64,000 bases of DNA from positions 62,001 to 126,000 of the forward strand of contig DATMES010000027.1 in the NCBI GenBank assembly GCA_035556555.1, given 5' to 3'. Source of the DNA: Frankiaceae bacterium (GTDB lineage: Bacteria; Actinomycetota; Actinomycetes; BP-191). Below the pieces are notes generated by a model. The model made no database searches, had not been told where the DNA came from, and worked only from the letters and a program-made list of their open reading frames with translations. A program made the translations under genes and the position numbers. Positions 17,423 to 26,835 of the stretch are shown here, piece by piece. Every line of letters starts with the position of its first letter. The stretch's first letter is position 1.

Positions 17423-18273
17423 GAGACCGGGTCGTCCTCGCGGCGTACGTCGCCGGCTGGGCCCTCCTCAAGGCCCTGCCCGAACGCCTCGCGCGCAGGC
17501 TGTTCGACCTCGCCGCCGTCTACGCGGCCCGCAGGCAGGGCAAGGGGACGCGGCGGCTGCGCACCAACCTCGCCCGCGTCGCCCCCGACGCCGACCTCGA
17601 CGCGCTGACGCTGGCCGGCCTGAAGTCGTACGGCCGCTACTGGCTCGAGATGTTCCGGCTCCCGACGATGCCGCGGGAGAGGGTCGTCCGCGACCTCCGC
17701 TGCGAGGGCGAGGAACGCCTCCGCGACGCGGCCACCCACGGCGGCGTCGCCGCGCTGCCGCACATGGGCAACTGGGACCTCGCCGGCGCGTGGGCGTCGA
17801 TGACGGGGATGAAGTTCACGACGGTCGCGGAGCGGCTGAAGCCGGAGGGGCTGTTCGACCGGTTCGTGGCGTTCCGCGAGTCGCTCGGGATGGAGGTCGT
17901 GCCGCTGACCGGCGGCGTCAACCCGTTCGACGTCCTCGTCGACCGCGTCCGCAGCGGGCACCTCGTCTGCCTCATGGCCGACCGCGACCTGACCGAGCGC
18001 GGGGTCGAGGTGACGTTCTTCGGGGAGACGGCGAAGTTCCCCGCGGGCCCCGCCGCGCTGGCGCTCAAGACCGGCACGCCGCTGCTGCCCGCGACGCTGT
18101 GGTTCGAGGGCGACGGGTGGGTCGTGCGCATCCACGAGGCCATTCCGCACACCGACGTCGCGACGATGACGCAGGGCCTCGCGAACGTCTTCGAGGAGGG
18201 CATCCGCGAGCACCCCGAGGACTGGCACATGCTCCAGCGGCTCTGGCTCTCGGACCTGACACCGCGCGCATGA
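17419..18273 (+). CDS. PI mannoside acyltransferase (PatA-like)
   Basis: A 284-residue membrane-associated acyltransferase of the LpxL/HtrB superfamily. The catalytic motif is LPHMGNWDLAG near residue 113 (His and Asp four residues apart). In mycobacteria the enzyme at this position adds a fatty acyl chain to the mannose of PIM1 or PIM2 on the inner face of the membrane. It is joined to pgsA and pimA by ATGA overlaps on both sides, so the three are made together. The length is typical, though mycobacterial PatA carries extra residues at both ends. Confidence 0.93.
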   Translation: MRDRVVLAAYVAGWALLKALPERLARRLFDLAAVYAARRQGKGTRRLRTNLARVAPDADLDALTLAGLKSYGRYWLEMFRLPTMPRERVVRDLRCEGEERLRDAATHGGVAALPHMGNWDLAGAWASMTGMKFTTVAERLKPEGLFDRFVAFRESLGMEVVPLTGGVNPFDVLVDRVRSGHLVCLMADRDLTERGVEVTFFGETAKFPAGPAALALKTGTPLLPATLWFEGDGWVVRIHEAIPHTDVATMTQGLANVFEEGIREHPEDWHMLQRLWLSDLTPRA

Positions 18274-19382
18274 GGGTGGGCCTGGTCTGCCCGTACACCT
18301 GGGACGTCCCCGGTGGGGTCCAGGCGCACGTCCGCGACCTCGCGGAGACGCTGCTCGCGCTCGGCCACGACGTCGACGTCGCGACGCCCGCCGACGACGA
18401 CGCCGTCCTGCCGCCGTACGTCACCTCCATGGGCCGCGCGCTCGCCGTCCCGTACAACGGCTCGGTGGCCAGGCTGTCGTTCGGGCCCGTCACCGCCGCG
18501 CGGGTGCGGAGGTGGCTGCGCCACGGAGAGTTCGACGTCCTGCACATCCACGAGCCGTTCGCGCCGAGCGTCTCCGTGCTCGCGCTCTGGTCCGCGCGCG
18601 GGCCGGTCGTGGGGACGTTCCACGCCTCGGTCGAACGCTCCCGCGCCCTGCTCGCCGCGAAGGTCGGCCTGCAGCCCGCGCTCGAGAAGATCAACGCCCG
18701 CATCGCGGTCTCGCCCGCCGCGCGGAAGTACGCCGTCGAGCACCTCGGCGGCTCCGTCGTCCTCATCCCGAACGGCGTCTCGGTGTCGCAGTTCGCGGCC
18801 GCCGAGCCGCTGCCCGGCTGGCCGGGGCAGAGCGGCGCGGTCGGCTTCCTCGGGCGCATCGACGAGCCGCGCAAGGGGCTCCAGGTGCTGCTCGCGGCGC
18901 TGCCGCTGATGACGTCCCCTGCTCGCCTGCTGGTGGCCGGGCCGGGCGACGTCGACGAGGTCTGCGAGGACCTGTCGCCGGAGGTCCGCGACCGCGTCAC
19001 CTTCCTGGGTCAGGTGACCGAGGAGGACAAGCGGCGGTTCTTCCACTCGGTCGACGTGTACTGCGCGCCCAACACCGGAGGCGAGTCGTTCGGCATCGTG
19101 CTCATCGAGGCGATGGCGGCGGGTGCGCCGATCGTGGCGTCGGAGCTCGACGCGTTCCGGCGGGTGCTCGACGAGGGCGACGCGGGGGAGCTGGTGCCGG
19201 TCGAGGACCCCGCCGCGCTGGCGGCCGCGCTGGACGCGCTGCTCGCCGACCCGGCGCGACGCCGTGCCGTCGCCAAGCGAGGCTCCGCGCTGGTACGCCG
19301 CTACGACTGGCCGGCCATCGCGGAGGCGATCGTCGGGGTGTACGAGACCGTCGTCGGCACGCCCGTCGGAGCCGTCGAGTGA
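18270..19382 (+). CDS. pimA: PI alpha-mannosyltransferase (PimA-like)
   Basis: A 370-residue GT-B glycosyltransferase of family GT4. It transfers mannose from GDP-mannose to phosphatidylinositol, the first step of PI mannoside synthesis on the inner membrane face. The N-terminal Rossmann lobe begins MRVGLVCPYTWDVPGGVQ, with the glycine loop that contacts GDP; the C-terminal lobe holds FLGRIDEPRKG and the nucleotide-binding ESFGIVLIEAMAAG, in which the E-x7-E pair is complete. Identification as PimA instead of a related GT4 enzyme rests on sequence style plus the pgsA-PatA context. Confidence 0.95.
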   Translation: MRVGLVCPYTWDVPGGVQAHVRDLAETLLALGHDVDVATPADDDAVLPPYVTSMGRALAVPYNGSVARLSFGPVTAARVRRWLRHGEFDVLHIHEPFAPSVSVLALWSARGPVVGTFHASVERSRALLAAKVGLQPALEKINARIAVSPAARKYAVEHLGGSVVLIPNGVSVSQFAAAEPLPGWPGQSGAVGFLGRIDEPRKGLQVLLAALPLMTSPARLLVAGPGDVDEVCEDLSPEVRDRVTFLGQVTEEDKRRFFHSVDVYCAPNTGGESFGIVLIEAMAAGAPIVASELDAFRRVLDEGDAGELVPVEDPAALAAALDALLADPARRRAVAKRGSALVRRYDWPAIAEAIVGVYETVVGTPVGAVE

Positions 19383-20422
19383 GCCGTCGCCAGGTGCTCG
19401 CGTACCGGGCCGCGCTGCACGGCTTCACCGGTGCTCCCCATGACGCGCTGCTCGACCTCGGCGTGCAGGACAGCCCCGTCGGCTCGGCCGCGCTGGCGCT
19501 GTCCGCGCGCGGCCTGCCCGAGCGCGGGCTCACCACCGTGTGGTCCTTCCGGGGGGCGCCGCACCGGCACCGTTCTTCCGATCTGAAGGCGCTGGCACAG
19601 GCGCTGTGGCCGCTCTCCGACGCCGACGCGCGGGCCCGTCTCGGCGGCCTCGGACCGACGTTGAGGAAGGCCGGGCGCGACGCCGTCTCCGCCATCCGTG
19701 AGACCGCCGAGGCCGTGGCCGGCCTGCTGACCGACGGCATGGCCAAGGGCGATCTCAGCGCGGGCGTGACCAGGCGGATCGACGAGGCGTACTCGTTCTG
19801 GTGCCGGGGCTGCGCCGCGACGCACGTGCACGACCAGCTGCTCCGGCTCTCCGCGCTGCACGGCGGCGCGCGGATCGAGGAGCCGACGCCCCTGACGTTC
19901 GGGCGCATCCCGACGTGGCCGGGAGTGCCCGAGGCTCCGAAGGGCACCGAACGCCTGCTGCTCGCGTACCTCACACTGCACGGCCCCGCGACGCAGGCCG
20001 ACGCGGCGGCGTTCCTCGGGACGACAGGCCCGCGCGTGACCGGCGTCTGGCCGGAGGGCCTGCACGCGGTCGGCAAGACCTGGCTGCCGGAGTCGCGGGT
20101 GGCGGCGTACGAGAGCGCGGAGCCGGCGCGCTTCGTCCGGCTCGTGCCGCCGTCGGACCCGTACCTCCAGATGCGCGACCGTCCTCTGCTCGTACCCGAC
20201 GAGAGGCACCGCAAGGCGCTCTGGCCGATCCTCGGCGCGCCGGGCGCGGTCGTCATGGACGGCGACGTCGTCGGCCTGTGGCGCGCGAAGAAGTCCGGCA
20301 AGCGGCTGGCGCTGACGGTGACGCCGTTCGGCAAGGTCAGGAAGAACGACGTCGAGGAGGACGCCGCGCGGGTCGCCGAGGTGCGCGGCGCGCCGTCGTT
20401 CGAGGTGTCGTACGACGGCTAG
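19379..20422 (+). CDS. Winged-helix DNA-binding protein (HTH_42/AlkZ family)
   Basis: A 347-residue protein of the winged-helix DNA-binding family HTH_42, the superfamily of the DNA glycosylases AlkZ and YcaQ. Features are the LTLHGPATQADAAAFLG winged-helix segment (near 200), the RGLPERGLTTVWSFRGAPHRH region near 40-60, and FVRLVPPSDPYLQ, which is conserved in the family. The QxQ/QxD catalytic motif of true AlkZ enzymes is not evident, so glycosylase activity is uncertain. The GTG start overlaps the pimA stop. Its own stop codon TAG forms the first half of the next gene's -10 hexamer. Confidence 0.85.
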   Translation: MSRRQVLAYRAALHGFTGAPHDALLDLGVQDSPVGSAALALSARGLPERGLTTVWSFRGAPHRHRSSDLKALAQALWPLSDADARARLGGLGPTLRKAGRDAVSAIRETAEAVAGLLTDGMAKGDLSAGVTRRIDEAYSFWCRGCAATHVHDQLLRLSALHGGARIEEPTPLTFGRIPTWPGVPEAPKGTERLLLAYLTLHGPATQADAAAFLGTTGPRVTGVWPEGLHAVGKTWLPESRVAAYESAEPARFVRLVPPSDPYLQMRDRPLLVPDERHRKALWPILGAPGAVVMDGDVVGLWRAKKSGKRLALTVTPFGKVRKNDVEEDAARVAEVRGAPSFEVSYDG

Positions 20423-20425
20423 GCT
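20420..20425 (+). promoter_or_regulatory. -10 hexamer for leaderless LemA-like mRNA
   Basis: TAGGCT ends six bases before the ATG at 20432. Its TAG is also the stop codon of the preceding gene, an economical double use. Confidence 0.55.
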
Positions 20426-20431
20426 CGCCCC

Positions 20432-20983
20432 ATGGGCATCGTCGTCGCGGTGGTGCTGATCGTCTGCGGCGTCGGCTCGTACGTCACGTGGACCGCGGGC
20501 CGGCTCGACCGCCTGCTCGCGCGCGTGGACGCCGCGTGGAACGCCCTCGACGCGCAGCTCGTCCGCCGCGCCGCCGTCGCCGGCGAGCTCGCCGCGCACC
20601 TTCGCCGGCACAAGATGGTCGACGAGGAGCGGGCGAAGGCGTTGCAGCACGCCGCGCACGCGATCCGTAACGCCGGGGCCGGCGAGCGAGAGTCGCGCGA
20701 GAACGCCCTCGGCCACGAGATCCGCGGCCTGCTCGACGACCTGACCGGGCGCGGCGGCAAGACCGAGGCGCTGGCCGACGAGCTGCGCGCGGCGGCGACG
20801 CGGGTGCAGCTCGCGCGGCAGTTCTACAACGACGCCGTCCGCGACAACCGCGCGCGACGCGCCCGCTGGCTGCCGCGGCTGCTGACCGTGCGGCACCGGG
20901 ACGAGGCGCAGCGGACGTTCTTCGAGATCGACGACAGCGTGGAGCCGTACGCCGCGGAGAAACCGGCCGACAGCCGGGCGTAA
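20432..20983 (+). CDS. LemA-family membrane protein
   Basis: A 183-residue protein with a membrane segment at residues 3-22 and then a long helical domain typical of LemA: AWNALDAQLVRRA near 35-48, a central helix pair, and ARQFYNDAVRDN near 130, the usual closing signature. LemA-type proteins have a single N-terminal membrane helix with the bundle on one side; their function in bacteria is not settled. A -10 hexamer directly upstream predicts a separate, leaderless transcript, and a short hairpin follows the stop. Confidence 0.85.
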   Translation: MGIVVAVVLIVCGVGSYVTWTAGRLDRLLARVDAAWNALDAQLVRRAAVAGELAAHLRRHKMVDEERAKALQHAAHAIRNAGAGERESRENALGHEIRGLLDDLTGRGGKTEALADELRAAATRVQLARQFYNDAVRDNRARRARWLPRLLTVRHRDEAQRTFFEIDDSVEPYAAEKPADSRA

Positions 20984-20989
20984 CCGGCA

Positions 20990-21007
20990 TCTGACCCCTC
21001 GGTCAGA
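20990..21007 (+). terminator. Short hairpin after LemA-like gene
   Basis: Stem TCTGACC with GGTCAGA, four-base loop, seven bases after the stop codon. No T-run, so its strength is doubtful. Confidence 0.45.
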
Positions 21008-21044
21008 CCTCGTGTCATTCCCTGCCGGGGACGGGGCGCTCACC

Positions 21045-21050
21045 TAGTGT
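21045..21050 (+). promoter_or_regulatory. -10 hexamer for leaderless DUF3048 mRNA
   Basis: TAGTGT ends six bases before the GTG at 21057; no ribosome site lies between. Confidence 0.5.
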
Positions 21051-21056
21051 CGAGCC

Positions 21057-22088
21057 GTGACCACGTACCGCCGCCTGCCCGCCGTCCTCGCGGCGCTCGC
21101 GCTCGTCGCCAGCGGCTGCTCGTCGGGCAAGAAGCCGGCCGCGCAGCCGACCCCGAGCCCGTCGTCCGCCACTCCCTCGCCGACGCCGAGCCCGTCCCCG
21201 ACGAAGGCGCAGCTGCTGTCGCCGCTCACCGGCCGCCCCGTCGACCGGCTGCGTCCCGTCGTCGCGGTCAAGGTCGACAACGCCGTCCTCGCCCGCCCGC
21301 AGTGGGGCCTCGAGTTCGCGGACGTCGTCTACGAGGAGGCCGTCGAGGCGAGGACGACGCGGTTCGTCGCGATGTACTCGTCGAACGCCGTCCCCGAGGT
21401 CGGCCCGGTGCGCAGCGTGCGCGAGAGCGACGTCGAGCTGCTGCGGATGTACGGCAAGGTGGCGTTCGCGTTCTCCGGCGGCAACCGCGGCGTCCTCGGC
21501 GGCGTGCGCGCCAGCGGCGCGGTGTACGAGGTGTCGTACAACAACACGCCGAGCGCGTACACGATCGCGGGCAAACGCAAGGACGCGTACAACTTCGTCA
21601 CCGGCTACGACCGCATCGTCCAGCGCGCCCCGCAGGCCGCGGTCGCGAAGGACGTCGGGTTCCGCTTCGGCGCCTTGCCGGCGGGTGGCAACTCCGGCCG
21701 GCAGGTCTCGCTGACGTGGTCGACGTTCGCGCGGACGTCGTGGGTCTACAGCCCGACCAAGAAGCTGTACATGCGCTACATGGACGGCCGCCCGGCGATG
21801 CTGCGCAACGGCAAGCAGCAGTCCGCGCCGACCGTGATCATCCAGTACTGCCGCGTCCGCAACTCCCGCTACAGCGACGTGAGCGGCATCGCCTCGCCGT
21901 ACACGACGACGACCGGCTCGGGGAACGTCGTGGTGTTCCGCGACGGCAAGCGCTTCGCCGGGACGTGGAAGCGCAGCGGCCTCGGGCCCACGCGCTTCCT
22001 CGACAAGAAGGGCAAGGACATCAAGCTCAAGGCCGGCCCGGTCTGGATCATGCTCGCCCCGAACGACCTCACCGCCAAGATCAGCTAG
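21057..22088 (+). CDS. DUF3048 lipoprotein (YerB-like)
   Basis: A 343-residue lipoprotein. The signal peptide ends at LVASGCSS (Cys21 lipidated), followed by a Pro/Ser/Thr spacer to about residue 50 and then the two-part DUF3048 fold: LSPLTGRPVDRLRPVVAVKVDN, FADVVYEEAVEARTTRF, GPVRSVRESDVELL, and the C-terminal half with GNVVVFRDGK and GPVWIML. The Bacillus relative YerB has a known structure but no firm function. The conserved binding-cleft style suggests a cell-envelope ligand. The gene is leaderless and stands alone; two repeats separate it from convergent leuD. Confidence 0.93.
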   Translation: MTTYRRLPAVLAALALVASGCSSGKKPAAQPTPSPSSATPSPTPSPSPTKAQLLSPLTGRPVDRLRPVVAVKVDNAVLARPQWGLEFADVVYEEAVEARTTRFVAMYSSNAVPEVGPVRSVRESDVELLRMYGKVAFAFSGGNRGVLGGVRASGAVYEVSYNNTPSAYTIAGKRKDAYNFVTGYDRIVQRAPQAAVAKDVGFRFGALPAGGNSGRQVSLTWSTFARTSWVYSPTKKLYMRYMDGRPAMLRNGKQQSAPTVIIQYCRVRNSRYSDVSGIASPYTTTTGSGNVVVFRDGKRFAGTWKRSGLGPTRFLDKKGKDIKLKAGPVWIMLAPNDLTAKIS

Positions 22089-22110
22089 CGCTTGGCGTCG
22101 CCCGAGCACG

Positions 22111-22163
22111 CCCGCAACCGGGTTGCGGGCCGTGCGGCGAGAAAGACGCAGATCGCACCCCGA
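22111..22163 (+). repeat. Family E repeat, copy 1 (compact form)
   Basis: A 19-bp perfect palindrome, CCCGCAACCGGGTTGCGGG, is followed by CCGTGCGGCGAGAAAGACGC and then AGATCGCACCCCGA. Related copies are at 48254 and 56854 (the latter on the opposite strand). It sits just after the DUF3048 stop. Confidence 0.75.
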
Positions 22164-22176
22164 TCAGTGAACACGT

Positions 22177-22232
22177 CGTGATCTTGGCGACGTTTCTGCC
22201 GGCCGGGCATCACGAACGTTGCCAAGATCACG
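22177..22232. repeat. 56-bp palindrome, family A copy 3
   Basis: The left arm begins CGTGATCTTGGCGACGTT and the right arm ends GTTGCCAAGATCACG. It is convergent between DUF3048 and leuD, and the last five bases of the palindrome include the leuD stop codon, so transcripts from both sides would enter the hairpin. Confidence 0.9.
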
Positions 22233-22800
22233 ACTTGGCGCGGTGCGCCGTCCGGGCCTCGTACGCCGCGATGTCGGCCTCGTGCCGCAGGGTCAGGCCG
22301 ATGTCGTCCAGCCCCTCCACCAGCCGCGTGCGCGTGAAGTCGTCGATCTCGAACGACGCCACGACGTCGCCGCAGGTCACCGTCCGCGCGTCCAGGTCGA
22401 CGGTCGCCGACGCGGGCGCCGCGTCCTGCAGCGCGGTCACCACGTCCTCGGGCAGCACGACCGTGAGCAGGCCGACCTTGGCGGCGTTGCCGCGGAAGAT
22501 GTCCGCGAACGACGGTGCGATGACGACGCGGAAGCCGTAGTCGTCCAGCGCCCACACCGCGTGCTCGCGCGACGACCCGCAGCCGAACGACGGCCCCGCC
22601 ACGAGGACCGACCCCCCGGCGTACGCCGGGTCGTTCAGCACGAACGACGGGTCCTCCCGCCACTGCCCGAACAACCCCTCCCCGTAGCCGGTCCGCGACA
22701 CCCGCTTGAGCCACTCCGACGCGATGATCTGGTCGGTGTCCACGCTCGCCCGCCGCAGCGGCACGAGCCCGCCGGCGTACGGCACGGGAAACGCCCTCAC
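22228..22800 (-). CDS. leuD: 3-isopropylmalate dehydratase small subunit
   Basis: A 190-residue subunit that pairs with LeuC to isomerise 2- to 3-isopropylmalate in leucine synthesis. It shows the family landmarks [14 protein letters not shown] near 20-33, [13 protein letters not shown] near 70 and [13 protein letters not shown] near 100. The GTG start overlaps the leuC stop (GTGA). It is the last gene of leuABCD, and its stop codon lies inside the edge of a palindrome that may end the operon. Confidence 0.97.
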   Translation of the reverse strand: MRAFPVPYAGGLVPLRRASVDTDQIIASEWLKRVSRTGYGEGLFGQWREDPSFVLNDPAYAGGSVLVAGPSFGCGSSREHAVWALDDYGFRVVIAPSFADIFRGNAAKVGLLTVVLPEDVVTALQDAAPASATVDLDARTVTCGDVVASFEIDDFTRTRLVEGLDDIGLTLRHEADIAAYEARTAHRAKS

Positions 22801-24140
22801 GACAGGTCCGCGGGCGTCGCGAAGCGGCCGAGCACGGCGGTCGCCGCGGCGACCGGGGGAGAGACGAGGTGGGTACGACCGCCCGGCCCCTGCCGCCCCT
22901 CGAAGTTGCGGTTCGACGTGGACGCGCAGCGCTCGCCGGGCGCGAGGACGTCGGGGTTCATGCCGAGGCACATCGAGCACCCCGCCGACCGCCACTCGAA
23001 GCCCGCGTCGCGGAACACGACGTCGAGACCCTCCGCCTCCGCCTGCGCCTTGACGAGCATCGAGCCCGGCACGACCAGCGCCCGCACCCCGTCGGCGACG
23101 TGCCGCCCCCGCAGGACGGAAGCCGCCGCGCGGAGGTCGGAGAGGCGGGCGTTGGTGCACGACCCCACGAACACCGCGTCCACCGCTACGTCACGCATCG
23201 CCGTCCCCGGCGTGAGGCCCATGTACGCCAGCGCGTGCGGGTCGCCGTCGGGCACCACCCCGGAGACCGGCACGGCCTGCGCGGGGTTGGTGCCCCATGT
23301 CACGAACGGCCGCACCGACGCCGCGTCCACGGTCACCGTCGTGTCGAACGACGCACCGTCGTCGGTCACCAGCGACGACCACTCCGCCTCCCTGCCCGAG
23401 GGTGCGTGCGGGCGGCCGCGCAGGTAGGCGTACGTCGTCTCGTCCGGCGCCACCATGCCCGCCCGCGCGCCGGCCTCGATCGACATGTTGCACAGCGTCA
23501 TGCGGCCCTCCATGGAGAGGCCGCGCACGGCGTCGCCGCGGTACTCGATCACGTGCCCCGCCCCGCCGCCCGTGCCCAGCGCGGCGACGACCGCGAGCGC
23601 CAGGTCCTTCGCCGTGACGTCGTCCGCCAGGTCTCCGACGACCTCGACGGCCATCGACTTCGGCCGGGAGACGGGAAGCGTCTGCGTCGCGAGCACGTGC
23701 TCGACCTCGGTCGTCCCGATCCCGAACGCCAGCGCCCCGAACGCCCCGTGCGTCGACGTGTGCGAGTCGCCGCAGACGATCGTCATGCCGGGCTGCGTAC
23801 GGCCCTGCTCCGGCGCGACGACGTGCACGATGCCCTGCCCGTCGGAGCCGCGCGCGTAGAGCTTGATGCCGAACTCCGCGCAGTTCTTCCGCAGCGCCTC
23901 GAGCTGGGCCAGCGACACGGGGTCGGTGACGGGGCCGTCGGTCGTGGGGACGTTGTGGTCCTCGACGGCGAGCGTCAGGTCGGGCCGCCGCACGCCCCGT
24001 CCCGCGAGCCGCAGCCCGTCGAACGCCTGCGGCGACGTCACCTCGTGCACGAGGTGGAGGTCCACGTACAGCAGGTCCGGCTCGCCGGGCGCGGAGCGGA
24101 CGACGTGCGCGTCCCAGACCTTCTCGAACAGCGTCCTCAT
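22797..24140 (-). CDS. leuC: 3-isopropylmalate dehydratase large subunit
   Basis: A 447-residue aconitase-family subunit. Its 4Fe-4S cluster ligands are Cys in [11 protein letters not shown] (near 332) and the pair in CSMCLG (near 392-395); substrate motifs include [13 protein letters not shown] and [10 protein letters not shown]. It works with LeuD. The ATG overlaps the leuB stop (ATGA) and is immediately preceded by a copy of the 52-bp spacer repeat, which here is read as the last codons of leuB. Confidence 0.98.
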   Translation of the reverse strand: MRTLFEKVWDAHVVRSAPGEPDLLYVDLHLVHEVTSPQAFDGLRLAGRGVRRPDLTLAVEDHNVPTTDGPVTDPVSLAQLEALRKNCAEFGIKLYARGSDGQGIVHVVAPEQGRTQPGMTIVCGDSHTSTHGAFGALAFGIGTTEVEHVLATQTLPVSRPKSMAVEVVGDLADDVTAKDLALAVVAALGTGGGAGHVIEYRGDAVRGLSMEGRMTLCNMSIEAGARAGMVAPDETTYAYLRGRPHAPSGREAEWSSLVTDDGASFDTTVTVDAASVRPFVTWGTNPAQAVPVSGVVPDGDPHALAYMGLTPGTAMRDVAVDAVFVGSCTNARLSDLRAAASVLRGRHVADGVRALVVPGSMLVKAQAEAEGLDVVFRDAGFEWRSAGCSMCLGMNPDVLAPGERCASTSNRNFEGRQGPGGRTHLVSPPVAAATAVLGRFATPADLS

Positions 24141-25153
24141 TCCGGGGCCCCCGCGGCCGCGCGCAGCGCGGTCGTGGGGTGGAGCCGGCCCACGATCTCG
24201 TCGCCCGCGACCTTCGTCGGTACGCCGCCGGAGGGCCGGTCGCGCAGCCACGACTCCACCGCCGCGTCCACCCGCGCGGCCGCGGCGTCCTCGCCGAGAT
24301 GTGAGAGCAGCAGCGCGGCCGAGCGCACCGCCGCGACCGGGTCGGCCACGCCCTGCCCGGCGATGTCCGGCGCCGAGCCGTGCACCGGCTCGAACATGCT
24401 CGGGTTGGCACGCGTCGTGTCGACGTTGCCGCTCGCGGCCATGCCGATGCCGCCCGAGACCGCGGCCGCGAGGTCGGTGAGGATGTCGCCGAACAGGTTG
24501 TCCGTCACGACGACGTCGAAGCGCCCGGGATCGTTGACGAGATGGAGGCAGGCGGCATCCACGTGGCAGTACGCCGTCTCGACGTCGGGGAACTCCTCGC
24601 CGACCTCCGTGAACGTCCGCGACCAGAGGTAGCCGGCGTACGCCAGCACGTTCGTCTTGTGCACGAGGGTCAGGTGCCCGCGCCGCTGCCCCGCCCGCCG
24701 GAACGCGTCGCGCACGACCCGCTCGACGCCGTACCGCGTGTTGATGCTCTCCTCGGTCGCGACCTCGTACGGCGTCCCCTCGCGCAGCGTGCCTCCGGCG
24801 CCGACGTACGGGCCCTCGGTCCCCTCGCGCACGAACACGCAGTCGATCCCGGGACCGACGACCGGGCGCAGGTTGACGTGGTGGTCGAGCGCGAAGCGCA
24901 GCTTCAGCAGCAGCCCGCGCTCCAGAACACCGGGGGGTACGGCGGGGTCCCCGACCGCGCCGAGCAGCAGCGCGTCGTACGTCCGCAGCTCCTCCAGGGT
25001 CGCGTCGGGCAAGGTCTCCCCGGTCGCCAGCCACCGCTGAGCGCCGAGGTCGAACGACGTCGCGTCCACGTGCGTCACCGCGCGCAGCACCTGCAGCGCG
25101 ACGTCCGTGACCTCCGGCCCGATCCCGTCGCCGGGGATGACTCCGAGTCTCAT
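24137..25153 (-). CDS. leuB: 3-isopropylmalate dehydrogenase
   Basis: A 338-residue NAD-dependent oxidative decarboxylase, third step of leucine synthesis. It starts [15 protein letters not shown] and shows the substrate/metal motif [11 protein letters not shown] (near 232-242) and the NAD-binding [13 protein letters not shown] (near 263). The C-terminus, about 12 residues ([10 protein letters not shown] and just before), is encoded by a degenerate copy of the 52-bp spacer repeat, so the gene seems to have grown into a repeat that once separated it from leuC. Another copy fills the gap between leuA and this gene. Confidence 0.97.
   Translation of the reverse strand: MRLGVIPGDGIGPEVTDVALQVLRAVTHVDATSFDLGAQRWLATGETLPDATLEELRTYDALLLGAVGDPAVPPGVLERGLLLKLRFALDHHVNLRPVVGPGIDCVFVREGTEGPYVGAGGTLREGTPYEVATEESINTRYGVERVVRDAFRRAGQRRGHLTLVHKTNVLAYAGYLWSRTFTEVGEEFPDVETAYCHVDAACLHLVNDPGRFDVVVTDNLFGDILTDLAAAVSGGIGMAASGNVDTTRANPSMFEPVHGSAPDIAGQGVADPVAAVRSAALLLSHLGEDAAAARVDAAVESWLRDRPSGGVPTKVAGDEIVGRLHPTTALRAAAGAPE
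24141..24187 (-). repeat. Family G spacer repeat, copy 1 (inside leuB end)
   Basis: Reading in the direction of transcription it starts CCACCCCACGACCGCG and ends GGCCGCGGGGGCCCCGGA directly before the leuC ATG. It is about five bases shorter than the other copies and is translated as the leuB C-terminus. Confidence 0.75.
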
Positions 25154-25205
25154 CTCGGGGCCCCCGCCGCGGCGCGAGCGCAGCGAGCGGCGTCGTGGGG
25201 ATACC
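25154..25205 (-). repeat. Family G 52-bp spacer repeat, copy 2
   Basis: Fills the entire 52-bp space from the leuA stop to the leuB ATG. In transcription direction: CCCCACGACGCCGCTCGCTG, then CGCTCGCGCC, ending GGCGGGGGCCCCGAG before ATG. CCCC-ACGAC can pair with the GC-rich GGGG near the start codon. No normal AGGAGG site is present. Confidence 0.85.
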
Positions 25206-26750
25206 TCATGGCTTGTCCGTGCGGTGGGGGACGGCGGTGCCGCCGAGAGCCTTGTTGACGGCGTTGAGGAACGCCCGTGCCGACGCCTCCACGACGTCCG
25301 CCGAGACGCCGCGCGCGACGACGCGCGAGCCGCCGACCTCGACGGTGACGGACACGTCGCCGACGGCGTCCGACCCCTCGTCGACCGCCGCGACCTGGAA
25401 CGCCAGCAGCCGCGCGGGCACGCCCACCGCGGCGACGACGGCGTTGCACGCGGCGTCCACCATGCCGTCGCCCGTGGCGGTCTCCGACACGACGACGCCG
25501 TCGCGCGAGAGCCGTACGGTCGCCGTCGGGTCGCTGTCGGTCGAGTGCGCGACAGAGAGCGCATCGAACACCCACGCGCCGACGTCGGACGACGCGCCGA
25601 AGCCCGCCTCCTCGGTGACGAGCGCGATGAGGTCGTTGTCGGTGACGGTCGCCTTGCGGTCGGCGAGGGTCTTGAAGCGCACGAACGCCCGCTCCACCGC
25701 GTCGGCGTCGTGGCCGTACCCGAGCCTGGTCAGCGCGTCGACGAACGCGTGCCGCCCCGAGTGCTTGCCGAGCACGATCGTGGAGCCGGTGAGGCCGACG
25801 TCCTCGGGGTTCATGATCTCGTACGTCGTCCGCTCCATGAGGACACCGTGCTGGTGGATGCCGGACTCGTGGGAGAAGGCGTTGGCGCCGACGACGGACT
25901 TGTTCGGCTGCACGGGGTAGCCCGCGAGCATCGACACGAGCCGCGACGTGCGTGTGATCTCGCGGGTGTCGATGCCGGTCTCGAAGCCGAGCGTGGGGGA
26001 GTGCGTCCGCAGCGCCATGACGACCTCCTCGAGGGCGGCGTTGCCCGCCCGCTCGCCGATGCCGTTGACGCAGACCTCGACCTGCCGGGCACCGGCCCGT
26101 ACGGCGGCGAGGGAGTTGGCGGTCGCGAGGCCGAGGTCGTTGTGGCAGTGGACCGACCAGACGACGTTCTCGGCGCCGGGGACGCGTGCCCGCAGCGTGT
26201 CGAGGATCGCGACGAACTCCTCCGGCATGACGAAGCCGACGGTGTCGGGGACGTTGATGGTGGTGGCGCCGTTCTCGATCGCGGCGGTGAACACGTCGAC
26301 GAGGAACGCCATCTCCGTCCGCGTCGCGTCCTCCGCGGAGAACTCGACGTCGGGTGTGAGCGACGAGGCATGACGTACCGCGCGCACGGTCTCCGCGAGC
26401 ACCTGCTCCGGCGTCATGCGCAGCTTCTTCTCGCGATGGATCGGCGAGGTCGAGATGAACGTGTGGATGCGCGGCCGCTCGGCCGGCTTGATCGCGTCCC
26501 AGGCGCGTTCGACGTCCTCCTCGCGGGTACGGCACAGCGCCGCGACGGTCGCGCCGCGCACCTCCTCGGCGATGGCGCGGACGCCCTCGAAGTCGCCGTC
26601 GCTCGCGGCGGGGAAGCCCGCCTCGATGACGTCCACGCCGAGGCGCGCGAGCTGGTGGGCGATCTCGAGCTTCTCGGTGACGTTGAGCGCGATGCCTGGG
26701 GACTGCTCGCCGTCGCGGAGGCTGGTGTCGAAGATCGTCACGCGTTCCAT
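25206..26750 (-). CDS. leuA: 2-isopropylmalate synthase
   Basis: A 514-residue enzyme that condenses acetyl-CoA with 2-oxoisovalerate, the committed step of leucine synthesis and normally inhibited by leucine. The TIM-barrel domain carries [13 protein letters not shown] near the N-terminus, the metal ligands in [13 protein letters not shown] (near 200) and [13 protein letters not shown], and [11 protein letters not shown] (near 295). The C-terminal 120 residues form the LeuA regulatory domain. The length matches the E. coli-type enzyme and not the roughly 600-residue form of mycobacteria. It is preceded by a leader-peptide attenuator and heads leuABCD. Confidence 0.97.
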   Translation of the reverse strand: MERVTIFDTSLRDGEQSPGIALNVTEKLEIAHQLARLGVDVIEAGFPAASDGDFEGVRAIAEEVRGATVAALCRTREEDVERAWDAIKPAERPRIHTFISTSPIHREKKLRMTPEQVLAETVRAVRHASSLTPDVEFSAEDATRTEMAFLVDVFTAAIENGATTINVPDTVGFVMPEEFVAILDTLRARVPGAENVVWSVHCHNDLGLATANSLAAVRAGARQVEVCVNGIGERAGNAALEEVVMALRTHSPTLGFETGIDTREITRTSRLVSMLAGYPVQPNKSVVGANAFSHESGIHQHGVLMERTTYEIMNPEDVGLTGSTIVLGKHSGRHAFVDALTRLGYGHDADAVERAFVRFKTLADRKATVTDNDLIALVTEEAGFGASSDVGAWVFDALSVAHSTDSDPTATVRLSRDGVVVSETATGDGMVDAACNAVVAAVGVPARLLAFQVAAVDEGSDAVGDVSVTVEVGGSRVVARGVSADVVEASARAFLNAVNKALGGTAVPHRTDKP

Positions 26751-26773
26751 CGGTGGACCCTTCTGCAGGAAAC

Positions 26774-26803
26774 AAAAAACCTCCCGTCCCAGTGGACGAG
26801 AGG
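26774..26803 (-). terminator. Attenuator terminator before leuA
   Basis: In transcription direction, stem CCTCTCGTCC and GGACGGGAGG (10 bp, one G-U pair) with a four-base loop, directly followed by six Ts, ending 23 bp before the leuA ATG. It is the only classical T-tailed terminator I found in the window. Together with the leader peptide upstream it forms an attenuator. Confidence 0.88.
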
Positions 26804-26805
26804 TC

Positions 26806-26835
26806 AGCGCGCCGGCGAGGTGCCGCGGGCGCGCT
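26806..26835 (-). promoter_or_regulatory. Alternative stem of the leu leader
   Basis: Perfect 8-bp stem (AGCGCGCC with GGCGCGCT, 14-base loop) that begins directly after the leader-peptide stop codon and ends two bases before the terminator stem. A ribosome at the stop codon would cover it, whereas one stalled on the leucine codons would leave it free, so it may be part of the switching structure. The exact antiterminator pairing is not settled by eye. Confidence 0.5.
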
